Origin: Mesorhizobium sp. CA14
GTDB lineage: Bacteria; Pseudomonadota; Alphaproteobacteria; Rhizobiales; Rhizobiaceae
Direction: 5' to 3'
Assembly: GCF_020165195.1 (NCBI RefSeq)
Contig: NZ_JAIUHR010000005.1
Span: forward strand, 62,001 to 126,000
Length of the DNA: 64,000 bases
The notes under the pieces are model-generated. The model worked only from the letters and a program-made list of their open reading frames with translations. It made no database searches and was not told the DNA's origin. Within the stretch, counting starts at the first letter, position 1. Every line of letters starts with the position of its first letter. This document shows positions 55,563 to 63,978 of this stretch, piece after piece. The translations under genes and the position numbers were made by a program.

Positions 55563-57535
55563 CCCTCGTCCTCCGGATCGCCCTTGGGCCAGAACCATCC
55601 GATCAACGTGACGGCGATCGGCGCGGCGCCCCAGACGATCGCCCAGGGCGTGAAGATCGAGTAGAGGAAGGTGGCACCGACGGCGATCGCCGCCAGCAGC
55701 GGCCAGATCGACGGCGTCGCCGATTTCTCGCGGATGTCGGGATGGGCTTCCGCCACCGTCGAGACGACTAACTCGCGCACGTCGACGCGAAGCCCGGTCG
55801 CGACGGGGAGCGCCTCGCGTTCGGCCCAGAGCGGCTCGACATTCGTCACGATCGGAATGCGCGCGAAATTATAGCTGGGCGGCGGCGAGGACGTCGCCCA
55901 TTCGAGCGTGCCGGCGTCCCAGGGATTGTCGCCGGTAGGCGCACCCCTCAATGCGCTGTGGACGAGGTTGAAGGCAAACAGCACGAAGCTCAGGAAGAAA
56001 AGCACCGCGCCGGCGCTGATGAAGAAATTAATGTTCCCCCAGCCGAGCTCGGCCGGATAGGTGTAGACCCTGCGCGGCATGCCCCACAGGCCGACGATGT
56101 GCATGGGGAAGAAAGCCGCGTTGAAGCCGACCATCGCCAGCCAAAAGTGCCAACGCCCGAGCCGCTCGCTCATCATACGGCCGGTGATTTTGGGAAACCA
56201 GAAATAGGCAGCTCCGAGCAGCGGAAAGACCGAGCCGCCGATCAGCACGTAATGGAAGTGAGCGACGACGAAATAGGTGTCGTGCACCTGCAGGTCGAGC
56301 GGCACTGAGGCAAGCATGACGCCAGTCAGGCCGCCGATGACGAAGATGAAGAAGAAGCCGAAGACGAACAGCAGCGGCGTGCGGATCACCGGTCTGCTGT
56401 CCCAGAGAGTCGCCAGCCAGCAGAAGATTTGAACGCCGTTGGGGATTGCGATCATCATGCTCGAGGCGGTGAAGAAGCTGGCCCCCAGTTTCGGCAGCCC
56501 GGTCGCGAACATGTGGTGGACCCAGAGGCCGAACGACAGGAAGCCGACGGCGATCAACGACAGGACCAAGCCGAGATGGCCGAACATCGGGCGCCGGGCG
56601 AAGGCCGGGATGATGGCGGAGACCATGCCGGTCGCCGGCAGGAAGATAATGTAGACTTCGGGATGGCCGAAGAACCAGAAGAGATGCTGGAACAGGAGCG
56701 CGTCGCCGCCTTCGGCCGGGTTGAAGATATGCGTGCCGACGAGCCGGTCGAGGATCAGGAAGGTCGAGGTGATCATCACCGCCGGCATGGCGAAGACGAC
56801 GACGAAGGACGTGACCAGCAATGCCCAGACGTAGAGCGGGATCTTGTCGAGCGACATGCCGGGTGCCCGCTGCTTGAACACGGTGACGATTGTCGCGACG
56901 GCGACCGCCAGGGATGATACCTCAGTATAGGTGATCATCTGCGCCCAGACGTCTGCGCGCTTGCCTGGAGCGTATTCCGGCCCGGACAGCGGCACATAGG
57001 CGAACCAGCCCACATCCGGCGCCATCGAGAGGGCGAAGGACACCCAGGCGAAAAGGCCTCCTGAGACATAGACCCAATAGCTGAAGGCATTGAGGCGCGG
57101 GAAGGCGATGTTGCGGGTGCCGACCATCAACGGCACCAGGTAGATGCCGGTCGCCTGGACGATGGGCACAGCGAACAGGAACATCATGGTGACGCCATGC
57201 ATGGTAAACAGCTGGTTGTACAGATCCGGCCCGATCAGGCCGCGCTGCGGGCCCGAGAGTTGGATGCGCATGACAACGGCGTTGAGCCCGCCCAAACACA
57301 GAAACAGGAAGGCGGTGATCAGGTATCGGCGGGCGATGACCTTATGGTCGACGCTCGACAGCGCGCCGATGATACCGCGAGGCGTGCGCCATGTCCGCGC
57401 CAGCCAGCGATGCAGGCTGGCATCGTCCAAGCCGGTGTCGCGCGGTCCGTCGCGTTCGGGGGCGATATCGCCTTTGGCGGACGCTTCGCTTTCGGGAGGC
57501 AGATCGCGTTCGCTGGTGATATCGGCGCTGCTCAT
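55559..57535 (-). CDS. ctaD: Cytochrome c oxidase subunit I (caa3-type)
   Basis: 658 residues from ATG 57535, which overlaps the subunit II stop. Twelve helices. Haem ligands are the His in LFTMHGVTMMFLFAVPIVQA and the pair in HYVLIGGSVFP; the CuB-Tyr crosslink region is WFFGHPEVYIIFLPATGMVS, followed by MFGHLGLVLSLIAVG and WVHHMFATG. The K and D channel residues of A-type oxidases appear present. The C-terminus (after about 560) is fused to two extra hydrophobic segments (WPLLAAIAVGATFLYSIFTP, WAIVWGAAPIAVTLIGWFWP), as in many caa3 oxidases with a subunit IV-like tail. Longer apparent start is an overlap artefact. Confidence 0.92.
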   Translation of the reverse strand: MSSADITSERDLPPESEASAKGDIAPERDGPRDTGLDDASLHRWLARTWRTPRGIIGALSSVDHKVIARRYLITAFLFLCLGGLNAVVMRIQLSGPQRGLIGPDLYNQLFTMHGVTMMFLFAVPIVQATGIYLVPLMVGTRNIAFPRLNAFSYWVYVSGGLFAWVSFALSMAPDVGWFAYVPLSGPEYAPGKRADVWAQMITYTEVSSLAVAVATIVTVFKQRAPGMSLDKIPLYVWALLVTSFVVVFAMPAVMITSTFLILDRLVGTHIFNPAEGGDALLFQHLFWFFGHPEVYIIFLPATGMVSAIIPAFARRPMFGHLGLVLSLIAVGFLSFGLWVHHMFATGLPKLGASFFTASSMMIAIPNGVQIFCWLATLWDSRPVIRTPLLFVFGFFFIFVIGGLTGVMLASVPLDLQVHDTYFVVAHFHYVLIGGSVFPLLGAAYFWFPKITGRMMSERLGRWHFWLAMVGFNAAFFPMHIVGLWGMPRRVYTYPAELGWGNINFFISAGAVLFFLSFVLFAFNLVHSALRGAPTGDNPWDAGTLEWATSSPPPSYNFARIPIVTNVEPLWAEREALPVATGLRVDVRELVVSTVAEAHPDIREKSATPSIWPLLAAIAVGATFLYSIFTPWAIVWGAAPIAVTLIGWFWPKGDPEDEG

Positions 57536-58545
57536 TTCAGCCCCTCGAGGTAGGCGACGATGGCGTTGAGCTCGTCGCCGTTGAGATCGACCACCGGCAT
57601 GTGCGAGCCGGGCTTCACGCCCTGTGGGTCGGCTATCCAGGCGGCGAGATTGCCGCGGCTCATCGTCAATGTTCCGGCAGCAAGCGTCTGCCGGCTGGCT
57701 ATATGGGTGAGATCGGGCGCGACCGTTCCGCCTGCGGGGGTGCCGCCGATCTTGTGACACATCACACAGGGGCGTTTCAGGAAGAGGTTCTCGCCGGTCT
57801 TGGCCTCGTCGCTCATTGGCGCGGCGGCCGGCTCCAACTGATCGTTCCACCAGGCGTCGAACTTTTCGCGCGGTTCGGCGATGATGAAGGTGCCCATATT
57901 GGCGTGCTGCGCGCCGCAGAACTCGGCGCATTGGCCCCGATAGACGCCGGGCTTGTCCGCTTTGATGTCGAGCACGTTCATGCGCCCGGGAATGAGGTCG
58001 AGCTTGCCGGAAAGGCTCGGGACCCAAAAGGAATGGATGACGTCGGTCGAAGTGAGAAGAAGCCGCACCGGCTCACCGGCGGGAATATGGATCTCGTTGG
58101 CCGTGGTCAGGATGTGGCTCGGTGTGGCATCCTCGTAGCGCACCTCCCACCACCATTGATGACCTGTGACGCGAATGGTCAACGCGGCATGCGAGCCGAT
58201 CGCCGCAAGTGTCCGGTTGGCAAAGAAGCTGAGCAGCGTGAGCCCGACCAGGATCACGACCGTCAACCCGACCGCGGTTAACACCACGCGCAGCTTGCGA
58301 TTGTCGGCATCGGCGTCGATTACAAGCGGCTCGACGCGCGCTCGTGGCCGCATCATCAATGGCAAGGCAAGGGCGATCATCACCAGCACCCACACCGCCG
58401 CGCACAGGCCGGTGAAGAACCAGATCAGCCATGCGAGCTCGCTTGCCGCGGGACCTTTCGGGTCGAGCGCCGATTGCCAGCCGGCGCATCCCTGAAGAAA
58501 CAGGGCGATTGTCGCAACCAACGCAATCGGGGCGAAGCGGTTCAC
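57532..58545 (-). CDS. ctaC: Cytochrome c oxidase subunit II fused to cytochrome c
   Basis: 337 residues. Lipoprotein-like start (ALFLQGCAG), two membrane helices (LAWLIWFFTGLCAAVWVLVM and VVLTAVGLTVVILVGLTLLS), then a cupredoxin domain with the CuA site GQCAEFCGAQHANMG. A C-terminal cytochrome c has haem motif CVMCH in LKRPCVMCHKIGGTPAGG and axial Met in GSHMPVVDLNG. Such a fusion defines caa3-type oxidases, which take electrons from cytochrome c. Starts four bases inside the preceding gene. Confidence 0.92.
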   Translation of the reverse strand: MNRFAPIALVATIALFLQGCAGWQSALDPKGPAASELAWLIWFFTGLCAAVWVLVMIALALPLMMRPRARVEPLVIDADADNRKLRVVLTAVGLTVVILVGLTLLSFFANRTLAAIGSHAALTIRVTGHQWWWEVRYEDATPSHILTTANEIHIPAGEPVRLLLTSTDVIHSFWVPSLSGKLDLIPGRMNVLDIKADKPGVYRGQCAEFCGAQHANMGTFIIAEPREKFDAWWNDQLEPAAAPMSDEAKTGENLFLKRPCVMCHKIGGTPAGGTVAPDLTHIASRQTLAAGTLTMSRGNLAAWIADPQGVKPGSHMPVVDLNGDELNAIVAYLEGLK

Positions 58546-59075
58546 GGCGACTTCCCCAGCGTGGCGGCATTCGGCATACGGTTTTCCGATGGGTGCGCCA
58601 TCATGTCGTCATTGCGCGACGGCGCAGCGGAGGAGGGCGCGTTGCCGCTCAACGAGCGAACGAAGGCCGCAAGCTCCCAGATCTGGTCGTCCGGGATCTT
58701 GTCGCGGAAGCTGGGCATGCCGTTCGGCCGGCCGTCGCGGATGGTGGCGTGAATGCTTTCCATCGAGCTGCCATAGATCCATTTTTCGTCCATCAGCGCC
58801 GGGCCCATGCCGCCGCCGCCATTGGCATGGCATCCTGAACAGTTGAACCAACCGAACAGGCGCTTGCCTTCGCTCAGATGAAAGGCATTGGCCTCGAAGC
58901 TCGCCGCTTTGTTGTCTGTGGGAGAGGGCCGCTGCCCGCCGGGTTCCAGAGTTGTCACCGGCGTCGGCTGCTCGCCCGAGCCGAGGGCCGATTGGGGGCG
59001 CGTGTCCCGCTCCTCGCGCTGGCAGGCGACGAGCATCAGCACTACAGGAAAGAGCACGGCGACAGCGCACCTCAT
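58542..59075 (-). CDS. Lipoprotein c-type cytochrome
   Basis: 177 residues from ATG 59075 (overlapping the XoxJ stop). Lipobox LMLVACQRE, a Pro/Thr-rich spacer, then cytochrome c with haem motif CSGCH in FNCSGCHANGGGGMGP and axial Met in GRPNGMPSFRDKIPDD. In the place where XoxG sits in other xox clusters, it probably accepts electrons from the dehydrogenase and delivers them to the caa3 oxidase. Outer-leaflet anchoring of the inner membrane is inferred from the lipobox. Confidence 0.85.
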   Translation of the reverse strand: MRCAVAVLFPVVLMLVACQREERDTRPQSALGSGEQPTPVTTLEPGGQRPSPTDNKAASFEANAFHLSEGKRLFGWFNCSGCHANGGGGMGPALMDEKWIYGSSMESIHATIRDGRPNGMPSFRDKIPDDQIWELAAFVRSLSGNAPSSAAPSRNDDMMAHPSENRMPNAATLGKSP

Positions 59076-59941
59076 CGCACCGTGCTCCCCAAGGCATCGA
59101 GGCGCGGCACACCATACTGCGCCAGCAATGCATCGATCTCCGCCTTGTGCCTGGCCAAGGCATTGTTCACGTCGCCGCGCAACGCGTCGTCCTCGCGCCG
59201 CACCCCCATCGAAATATCGTAGATCATGGGTAATTGCGGTCCGTCGATGCGAGGCGCAACGGGCGTGATCCGCAGTGGCACCTTCTGCTTCTGCGCAAAA
59301 TAGCCGGCAAGCGGGCCCCATACCACGGCTAGGTCGATCTCGCCGCTCGCCACGGCCTCGACGATGCGGGCCGGCGGATTGGGGGCGGAGTAATCGCCAT
59401 AGACCGGATAGCCGACGAGGTGTCCGACTATGCCACGACGACCGAGAGCCTGGACCGGAGGCGAGTTGGCGCCGTCGTCGCCGATGAGTTGAACGCCGAT
59501 GCGCATGTCGCGCAGCCGCGGGTCGTTGAAGGAGGCAACGTCGGGGTCGTTCTGGCGGGTCACGAAGACATAGGACGAGCGGTAATAAGGCCTCGTGGTG
59601 CGCAGCATTTCGAGATTGGCCGGCGTGCCGGGCACGAGATCGCATAGACCCGCCTTCAGCGTGTTGCGCACGAAGCCGCGGCGCTGCGCCCACCAGGTGT
59701 AGGTCAGCTTCGCGCCGAGATCGGCCGCGATGATTTCGGCGATCCTGTTCTCGAATCCCTGTCCGGCTGCATTGGAAAAGGGCAGGTTGTTCGGGTCGGC
59801 GCAGACCCTGAGTTCACGAGCGCCGGCCGTCGCCGGCAAGAGCAGCAAGGCGAGCGCGGTGATGCCGAGCGCTATCGGCGGAAAAGCCTTTCGTGCCACG
59901 TTCCGGATCACGCCGAACACATCAGGGCAGCCGGAACACAT
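59072..59941 (-). CDS. xoxJ: Quinoprotein-dehydrogenase-associated binding protein (XoxJ/MxaJ-like)
   Basis: 289 residues from ATG 59941 (GGAGG upstream, 20 bases inside the dehydrogenase gene); GTG 59911 is an alternative. Signal peptide (LGITALALLLLPATAGA), then a periplasmic-binding type II fold: ELRVCADPNNLPFSNAAGQG and FENRIAEIIAADLGAKLTYT, YRSSYVFVTRQNDPDVASFN, IDLAVVWGPLAGYFAQKQKV. Matches the quinoprotein-associated family, thought to activate or stabilise XoxF. Confidence 0.85.
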   Translation of the reverse strand: MCSGCPDVFGVIRNVARKAFPPIALGITALALLLLPATAGARELRVCADPNNLPFSNAAGQGFENRIAEIIAADLGAKLTYTWWAQRRGFVRNTLKAGLCDLVPGTPANLEMLRTTRPYYRSSYVFVTRQNDPDVASFNDPRLRDMRIGVQLIGDDGANSPPVQALGRRGIVGHLVGYPVYGDYSAPNPPARIVEAVASGEIDLAVVWGPLAGYFAQKQKVPLRITPVAPRIDGPQLPMIYDISMGVRREDDALRGDVNNALARHKAEIDALLAQYGVPRLDALGSTVR

Positions 59942-61799
59942 AGAGCGTGCCTCCCGCCGTGGTCGCGTTCTTCAGGTCCTTCATCGCATTGACGAAACCG
60001 AGCGCGGCGGTGGCATCACGCGGATCGAGGTCGCCCGACACGATGGCGCCAGCCCAGCCGCCCACGCCGGACAATACAGCGACATATTGGTGGCCGTCCG
60101 GGCCGCGATAGGTAATAGGCTGGCCGATAATGCCGGACGAGGTCTTGAACTGCCAGAGCAGGTCGCCAGTCTTGGCGCTCACCGCCTTGAACCAGCCTTC
60201 CATCGTTCCATAAAAGACCACGTCGCCGGCGGTCACGACAGCGCCGCTCCACACCGGGAAATTCTCCTTGAGGCTCCAGGTGGGTTTTTCGGCCGCGATA
60301 TCCCACGCCGTGAAGGCGCCGCGGTTGCCGCCCGGCCCCGGGATCATGCGGACGTTCATTCCGACATAGGGCGTGCCGGCGATGTAATTCACCTCGACGC
60401 CTTCTTCGTCCATGCACAGATTGTTGTGCGGGATGTAGAGTAGGCCGGTCTTCGGAGAGAAGGCGGAAGGCTGCCAGTCTTTGAGGCCCGACGCGGTCGG
60501 ACAGATGTCGCGGACGACCTTGCCGGTGCCCGTCAGCTTGTCCGGGTTTTCGATCAGGCGGCCGGTCTTGAGATCCACGCCCTTGCTGGAGTTCACGGGG
60601 CCATAAGGCTTTGCAGACAGGACCTCACCGGTGGTGCGATCAAGGACGTAGAGATAGCCGTTGCGTTCGGGCCGGACCAGCACCTTGCGCGGCTTGCCCT
60701 GCCAGTTCATGTCGAGCAGGATCTGCTCGTTGATGCCGTCATAATCGTGCAGATCGTGCGGGGTCCACTGGTAGAACCATTTCGCCGCTCCGGTATCGGG
60801 ATCGCGGGCGAAGATGCCCGATGTCCATTTGTTGTCGCCGGGCCGCAGATCGGGATTCCAGGGGCCGGGGTTGCCGGTGCCGTGGAAGATAAGGTTGAGA
60901 TCCGGATCATAGGAAATCCAGCCCCACATATTGCCGCCGCCGATCTTCCAGGCTTCCGGCGGCCATGTCGAGACGCCAAGGTCTTTGCCCTTGTCCGTGT
61001 CGTAATGCGGCTTGAAATCCGGGCCGATCAGCACCTCCTTGTCGGGGCCCGTGTTGTAAGCCGTCCAGACGACATGACCGTCGCCAGCGTCGAGCGCTTT
61101 GACCCAGCCGCGAACGCCCATCTCGCCGCCGGAATTGCCGACCAGCACTTTGCCTTTCACCACAAGCGGCGCCATGGTGATAGTTTCGCCGATATTGATG
61201 TTGCCGACATGGGCGTTCCAGACCGGCTGGCCGGTGTTGGCATCGAGCGCGATGGTGTGGCCGTCGAGCGTGTTGAAGAATATGCGTCCATTCGCGAAGG
61301 CAGCGCCGCGGTTGACAACATCGCAGCAGGCAACCCCTTGCGCGGCAGGCTCAGGATTGGGCTCGTATTTCCATTTCATCGGCGCGCCAGACTTGGAAAG
61401 GTCGAGCGCGTAGACGGTGTTGGGAAACGGGCTCACGATATACATCGTGCTGCCGACCACCAGCGGCGCCGCTTCCTGGCCCTTGTTCACGCCGGTGGAA
61501 AAGGTGAAGGCGACCTGCAGATTCTTGACGTTGCCTTCGTTGATCTCGGCGAGCTCGCTATAGCGGGTCGAGGCGTAGTTCTTGGCAGGCATCGTCCATT
61601 GCCCGTCATCGGGCGGTGCGGCCGCGGCAGGCGGTGAGATCGCGGGTGCCGGCGGCGATTCCGAAGCGGCTGTCAGCAAGGGGGCGCAGACCAACAGCAT
61701 CGCTGCAAAGGCGCCCAGTGAACGTTTTCGGGGCGCCGACGAGCGCTTGGTCAGCGGGGCGTCGCCGCAGGATCGTGCCGGTTGCGCTGCTTGCTTCAT
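59922..61799 (-). CDS. xoxF: XoxF-like PQQ-dependent alcohol dehydrogenase (lanthanide type)
   Basis: 625 residues from ATG 61799 (overlapping the HbpS stop). Eight-bladed propeller with WTMPAKNYASTRYSELAEIN at the start. Active-site landmarks: vicinal Cys158-Cys159 (GVACCDVVNRG), metal ligand Glu226 in GNSGGEMGVRGW, Asn310 in FHGTGNPGPWNP, catalytic Asp352 and the extra Asp354 in PHDLHDYDGINEQIL. The second Asp is the diagnostic residue of lanthanide-dependent enzymes (Ala or Ser in calcium enzymes). N-terminal hydrophobic segment (SLGAFAAMLLVCAPLLTAA) exports it to the periplasm. It oxidises methanol or other alcohols, passing electrons to cytochrome c. Substrate range and XoxF clade cannot be fixed by eye. 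Confidence 0.88.
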   Translation of the reverse strand: MKQAAQPARSCGDAPLTKRSSAPRKRSLGAFAAMLLVCAPLLTAASESPPAPAISPPAAAAPPDDGQWTMPAKNYASTRYSELAEINEGNVKNLQVAFTFSTGVNKGQEAAPLVVGSTMYIVSPFPNTVYALDLSKSGAPMKWKYEPNPEPAAQGVACCDVVNRGAAFANGRIFFNTLDGHTIALDANTGQPVWNAHVGNINIGETITMAPLVVKGKVLVGNSGGEMGVRGWVKALDAGDGHVVWTAYNTGPDKEVLIGPDFKPHYDTDKGKDLGVSTWPPEAWKIGGGNMWGWISYDPDLNLIFHGTGNPGPWNPDLRPGDNKWTSGIFARDPDTGAAKWFYQWTPHDLHDYDGINEQILLDMNWQGKPRKVLVRPERNGYLYVLDRTTGEVLSAKPYGPVNSSKGVDLKTGRLIENPDKLTGTGKVVRDICPTASGLKDWQPSAFSPKTGLLYIPHNNLCMDEEGVEVNYIAGTPYVGMNVRMIPGPGGNRGAFTAWDIAAEKPTWSLKENFPVWSGAVVTAGDVVFYGTMEGWFKAVSAKTGDLLWQFKTSSGIIGQPITYRGPDGHQYVAVLSGVGGWAGAIVSGDLDPRDATAALGFVNAMKDLKNATTAGGTLYVFRLP

Positions 61800-62578
61800 T
61801 TCGGCGCCGAACCTCCGACGCCGGAACCGATTTCCGCCGCTATATCGGCCTCGTGCCCGGCACAAAGCGGGTGGCCCCAGCCTGAGGCGCTTTTCCCGCC
61901 GGGATCGAGATCGTAGATGATGGCATCCTTGCGATTGGGGTTGACGCCCGCGGGAACCTTGTCGAGGCCCAGGGCTGCACGAACGCGCCAGGCGACATTG
62001 TGGTCGGCGCAGGAGGAATCGCCGCTGACGCCGAGACCACCGACAATTGCCTTGCCGTCATACAGGGCCAAGCCTCCGCCGAACACGACGAGGCCTCCGA
62101 TCGGCTTGCCGATCAGCGGATCGTTGGCGCTGCCGAACGTCGTGGGGTCGCCTGCGTAAGCCACTGCCTGGTTGACCGGATTGGTGGCCTCCAGGCCGAA
62201 CAACGGACCGCCTGGCTGCACCCCGGCATAGAGATTGGCTGTCGAAAGCGCCATGTTTGCCAGGCTGAGCCCGTTGGCCGTGTTGGCCTTCTCGGCCGCG
62301 ACCAGTCGGCTGCCCGGCCACTGCGCATCGGCCGTGGGTCCGCTGAAGGCAATGGCGCAGACCGTACCGTCGCGGGCAACGATTGCCGCCCATTCATTGG
62401 TCTCGAAGCCGCCATTCGCGGTGCCGCCGCTCGCCTTGACATTGGTTTTCAAAGCCTCGAGCAGCTTGTCGTGATCGGCTGGGCAGGGCGCTTGGGCGTG
62501 AGCGGCACTCTGCTGCATCGAGCCAAAGGCCAAGACCAGAAGGCCCAAAGCTAGTACCGAAAACCGACAATGAGCCAT
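61796..62578 (-). CDS. Haem-binding GlcG/HbpS-like protein
   Basis: 260 residues from ATG 62578. Signal peptide (VLALGLLVLAFGSMQQSAAH then AQA), then the GlcG/HbpS domain: AWAAIVARDGTVCAIAFSG-like strands (real sequence WAAIVARDGTVCAIAFSG), ANGLSLANMALSTANLYAGV, QPGGPLFGLEATNPVNQAVA, VFGGGLALYDGKAIVGGLGV. Family members bind haem or sense redox state and often sit beside PQQ dehydrogenases. First gene of the xox-oxidase operon; its stop overlaps the xoxF ATG. Confidence 0.82.
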   Translation of the reverse strand: MAHCRFSVLALGLLVLAFGSMQQSAAHAQAPCPADHDKLLEALKTNVKASGGTANGGFETNEWAAIVARDGTVCAIAFSGPTADAQWPGSRLVAAEKANTANGLSLANMALSTANLYAGVQPGGPLFGLEATNPVNQAVAYAGDPTTFGSANDPLIGKPIGGLVVFGGGLALYDGKAIVGGLGVSGDSSCADHNVAWRVRAALGLDKVPAGVNPNRKDAIIYDLDPGGKSASGWGHPLCAGHEADIAAEIGSGVGGSAPK

Positions 62579-63126
62579 GACCCGCAAACATTTGTTGGAT
62601 GTTACCGAACTGACAACCGGCTGCTTTGTTCCTCCTTCATGAAAAGATTTGTAGCCGACCAAGTCCGCTGGCCTGTAAAGGACGCCGGGGCGCGGATCCA
62701 GTTGGATCACTGGCCGCATCAAGCGTCGGCGACAGGCCGGATTATGGCGTTGGACAGGCTTGGCCATTTGTCGCGACCGCGGCAGGTTGCAAAGCTATCG
62801 GACCTGTCTGAAACATGATCCCCTGAACCGCTCGGCACGCCGACCGAGATGGTGAGAGTGGTTATATGCGCTTTTGCCGATTATCCCAGCCTCGCTGGAA
62901 AACGCCTGGCGCATCAAGCGGCTCTTCCGGCGAGGGGAGACGGCCACCGCGCTCGAACGCGGACTTGCTTTGCTCAAATCAAATTGTGCTCCAAGCACCG
63001 TGATCCGCTCAACAAGGCTGCCGTAACCCGTTCTGGCGCTGGAGGAGGACACCCAATGTCTCAATAGCTTGTTCCTGCCTCGAGCTGGAAGCTCAGAACA
63101 TCTTGCCCGCAAATCGGGAAGGTCAT
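62579..63126. other. Region upstream of the xox operon
   Basis: About 550 bases with the presumed operon promoter (62608-62632) near its left end. The rest carries only shadow-like frames on both strands. Confidence 0.45.
62608..62632 (-). promoter_or_regulatory. EcfG-type promoter match of the xox operon
   Basis: On the minus strand GGAAC (62632-62628), 16 bases, aGTT (62611-62608). Predicted start about 22 bases before ATG 62578. GGAGG overlaps the -35 by chance; no other promoter was recognised. Confidence 0.4.
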
Positions 63127-63309
63127 ATGCCGCTCGGATTGTTGCCCCTTGGAACAACGATGTTGGCGCATCGTTTGGGGCAGATGGAACAGCTTCGCTC
63201 AGATTTCGCCGCAATAGCGCAGCCGGGCTATTGGATCGCTCTCGGACTTCTCGTCATCCCTTATGGATTGGGCGTATTTTGTCTGGTTAGGATTTGCCAC
63301 TGTTCGTAA
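63127..63309 (+). CDS. Small membrane protein, 60 residues
   Basis: From ATG 63127 (GGAAGG upstream). A soluble start (MPLGLLPLGTTMLAHRLGQM) is followed by one membrane helix, WIALGLLVIPYGLGVFCLVR. No family recognised; plausible gene on the basis of the ribosome-binding site and helix. Confidence 0.45.
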   Translation: MPLGLLPLGTTMLAHRLGQMEQLRSDFAAIAQPGYWIALGLLVIPYGLGVFCLVRICHCS

Positions 63310-63666
63310 TTGCGTGTGCGGCCCGGTCCGAGGGACGCATCGCTTTCATGGCTAAATTGCCCTTCAAAAGATTGGAACCACTCTCGTTTGAAGCGCGTGG
63401 CGGCCGATAAGGAAAAGAAGATCGCGGCCGAGCGCGAGGCAGACCAAAAATGCGAAGGCACCCCGCCAGGCTGATCTGCGCCAGAAAGACGGGAAAACGG
63501 GCCGGCCGCGACCGCCTGCCGGCCTCGGCGAGCGGCGCGAGAAAAACGGGCGCCGCGATGACATATTCGCAAGTGTCGCCCGTTATTGTCGCAATTCAGC
63601 GATCAAGTCCAAAATATAGTGTTCGGGGTGCCTGACCGTTGCAGCTTTGGCTCACTCGGGTGCGTC
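63310..63666. other. Intergenic region, about 350 bases
   Basis: Frames are Arg/Pro-rich shadows. Nothing recognised. Confidence 0.4.
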
Positions 63667-63978
63667 TTACTCCCTCGCATGAGTTCGCATGCGGAATACC
63701 GGCCAATGAAAGATCGCTTCGCGCAACTTGCTGAAAAGCTTCCCTTCGATGCCGATGGCAGACCGAACTTGAATGGCAGCCCATCCGGCTTTCATGGTCC
63801 CGCCGACATGGCAATGGCAGACAATAGCGTGCAACTGCCAATCCGTAAGCTCGAAGAAGCGCTTCGCTTCGCCATAGGTATCGTTCTTCAATCCTTGCGC
63901 GCGCAATATGGGATCGGCGAAAGCGACGCTGAGTGCGGAGTCCAAGGACCGCGCCTTGTCACGCACGTCCAGGGTCAT
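63667..63978 (-). CDS. Conserved hypothetical protein
   Basis: 103 residues from ATG 63978. The block FFELTDWQLHAIVCHCHVGG followed by TMKAGWAAIQVRSAI carries a Cys-His-Cys-His cluster (CHCHVGG). I recall similar short rhizobial proteins with the same LTDxxLHAIxCHCHVGGT core. The cluster could bind a metal. Function unknown. The upstream region lies outside the window. Confidence 0.55.
   Translation of the reverse strand: MTLDVRDKARSLDSALSVAFADPILRAQGLKNDTYGEAKRFFELTDWQLHAIVCHCHVGGTMKAGWAAIQVRSAIGIEGKLFSKLREAIFHWPVFRMRTHARE

Noticed and set aside
55559..58027. An 822-codon minus-strand frame covering subunit I
   Set aside because: Its first 164 codons are wrong-frame reading of the subunit II gene. 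The real subunit I starts at ATG 57535, overlapping the subunit II stop.
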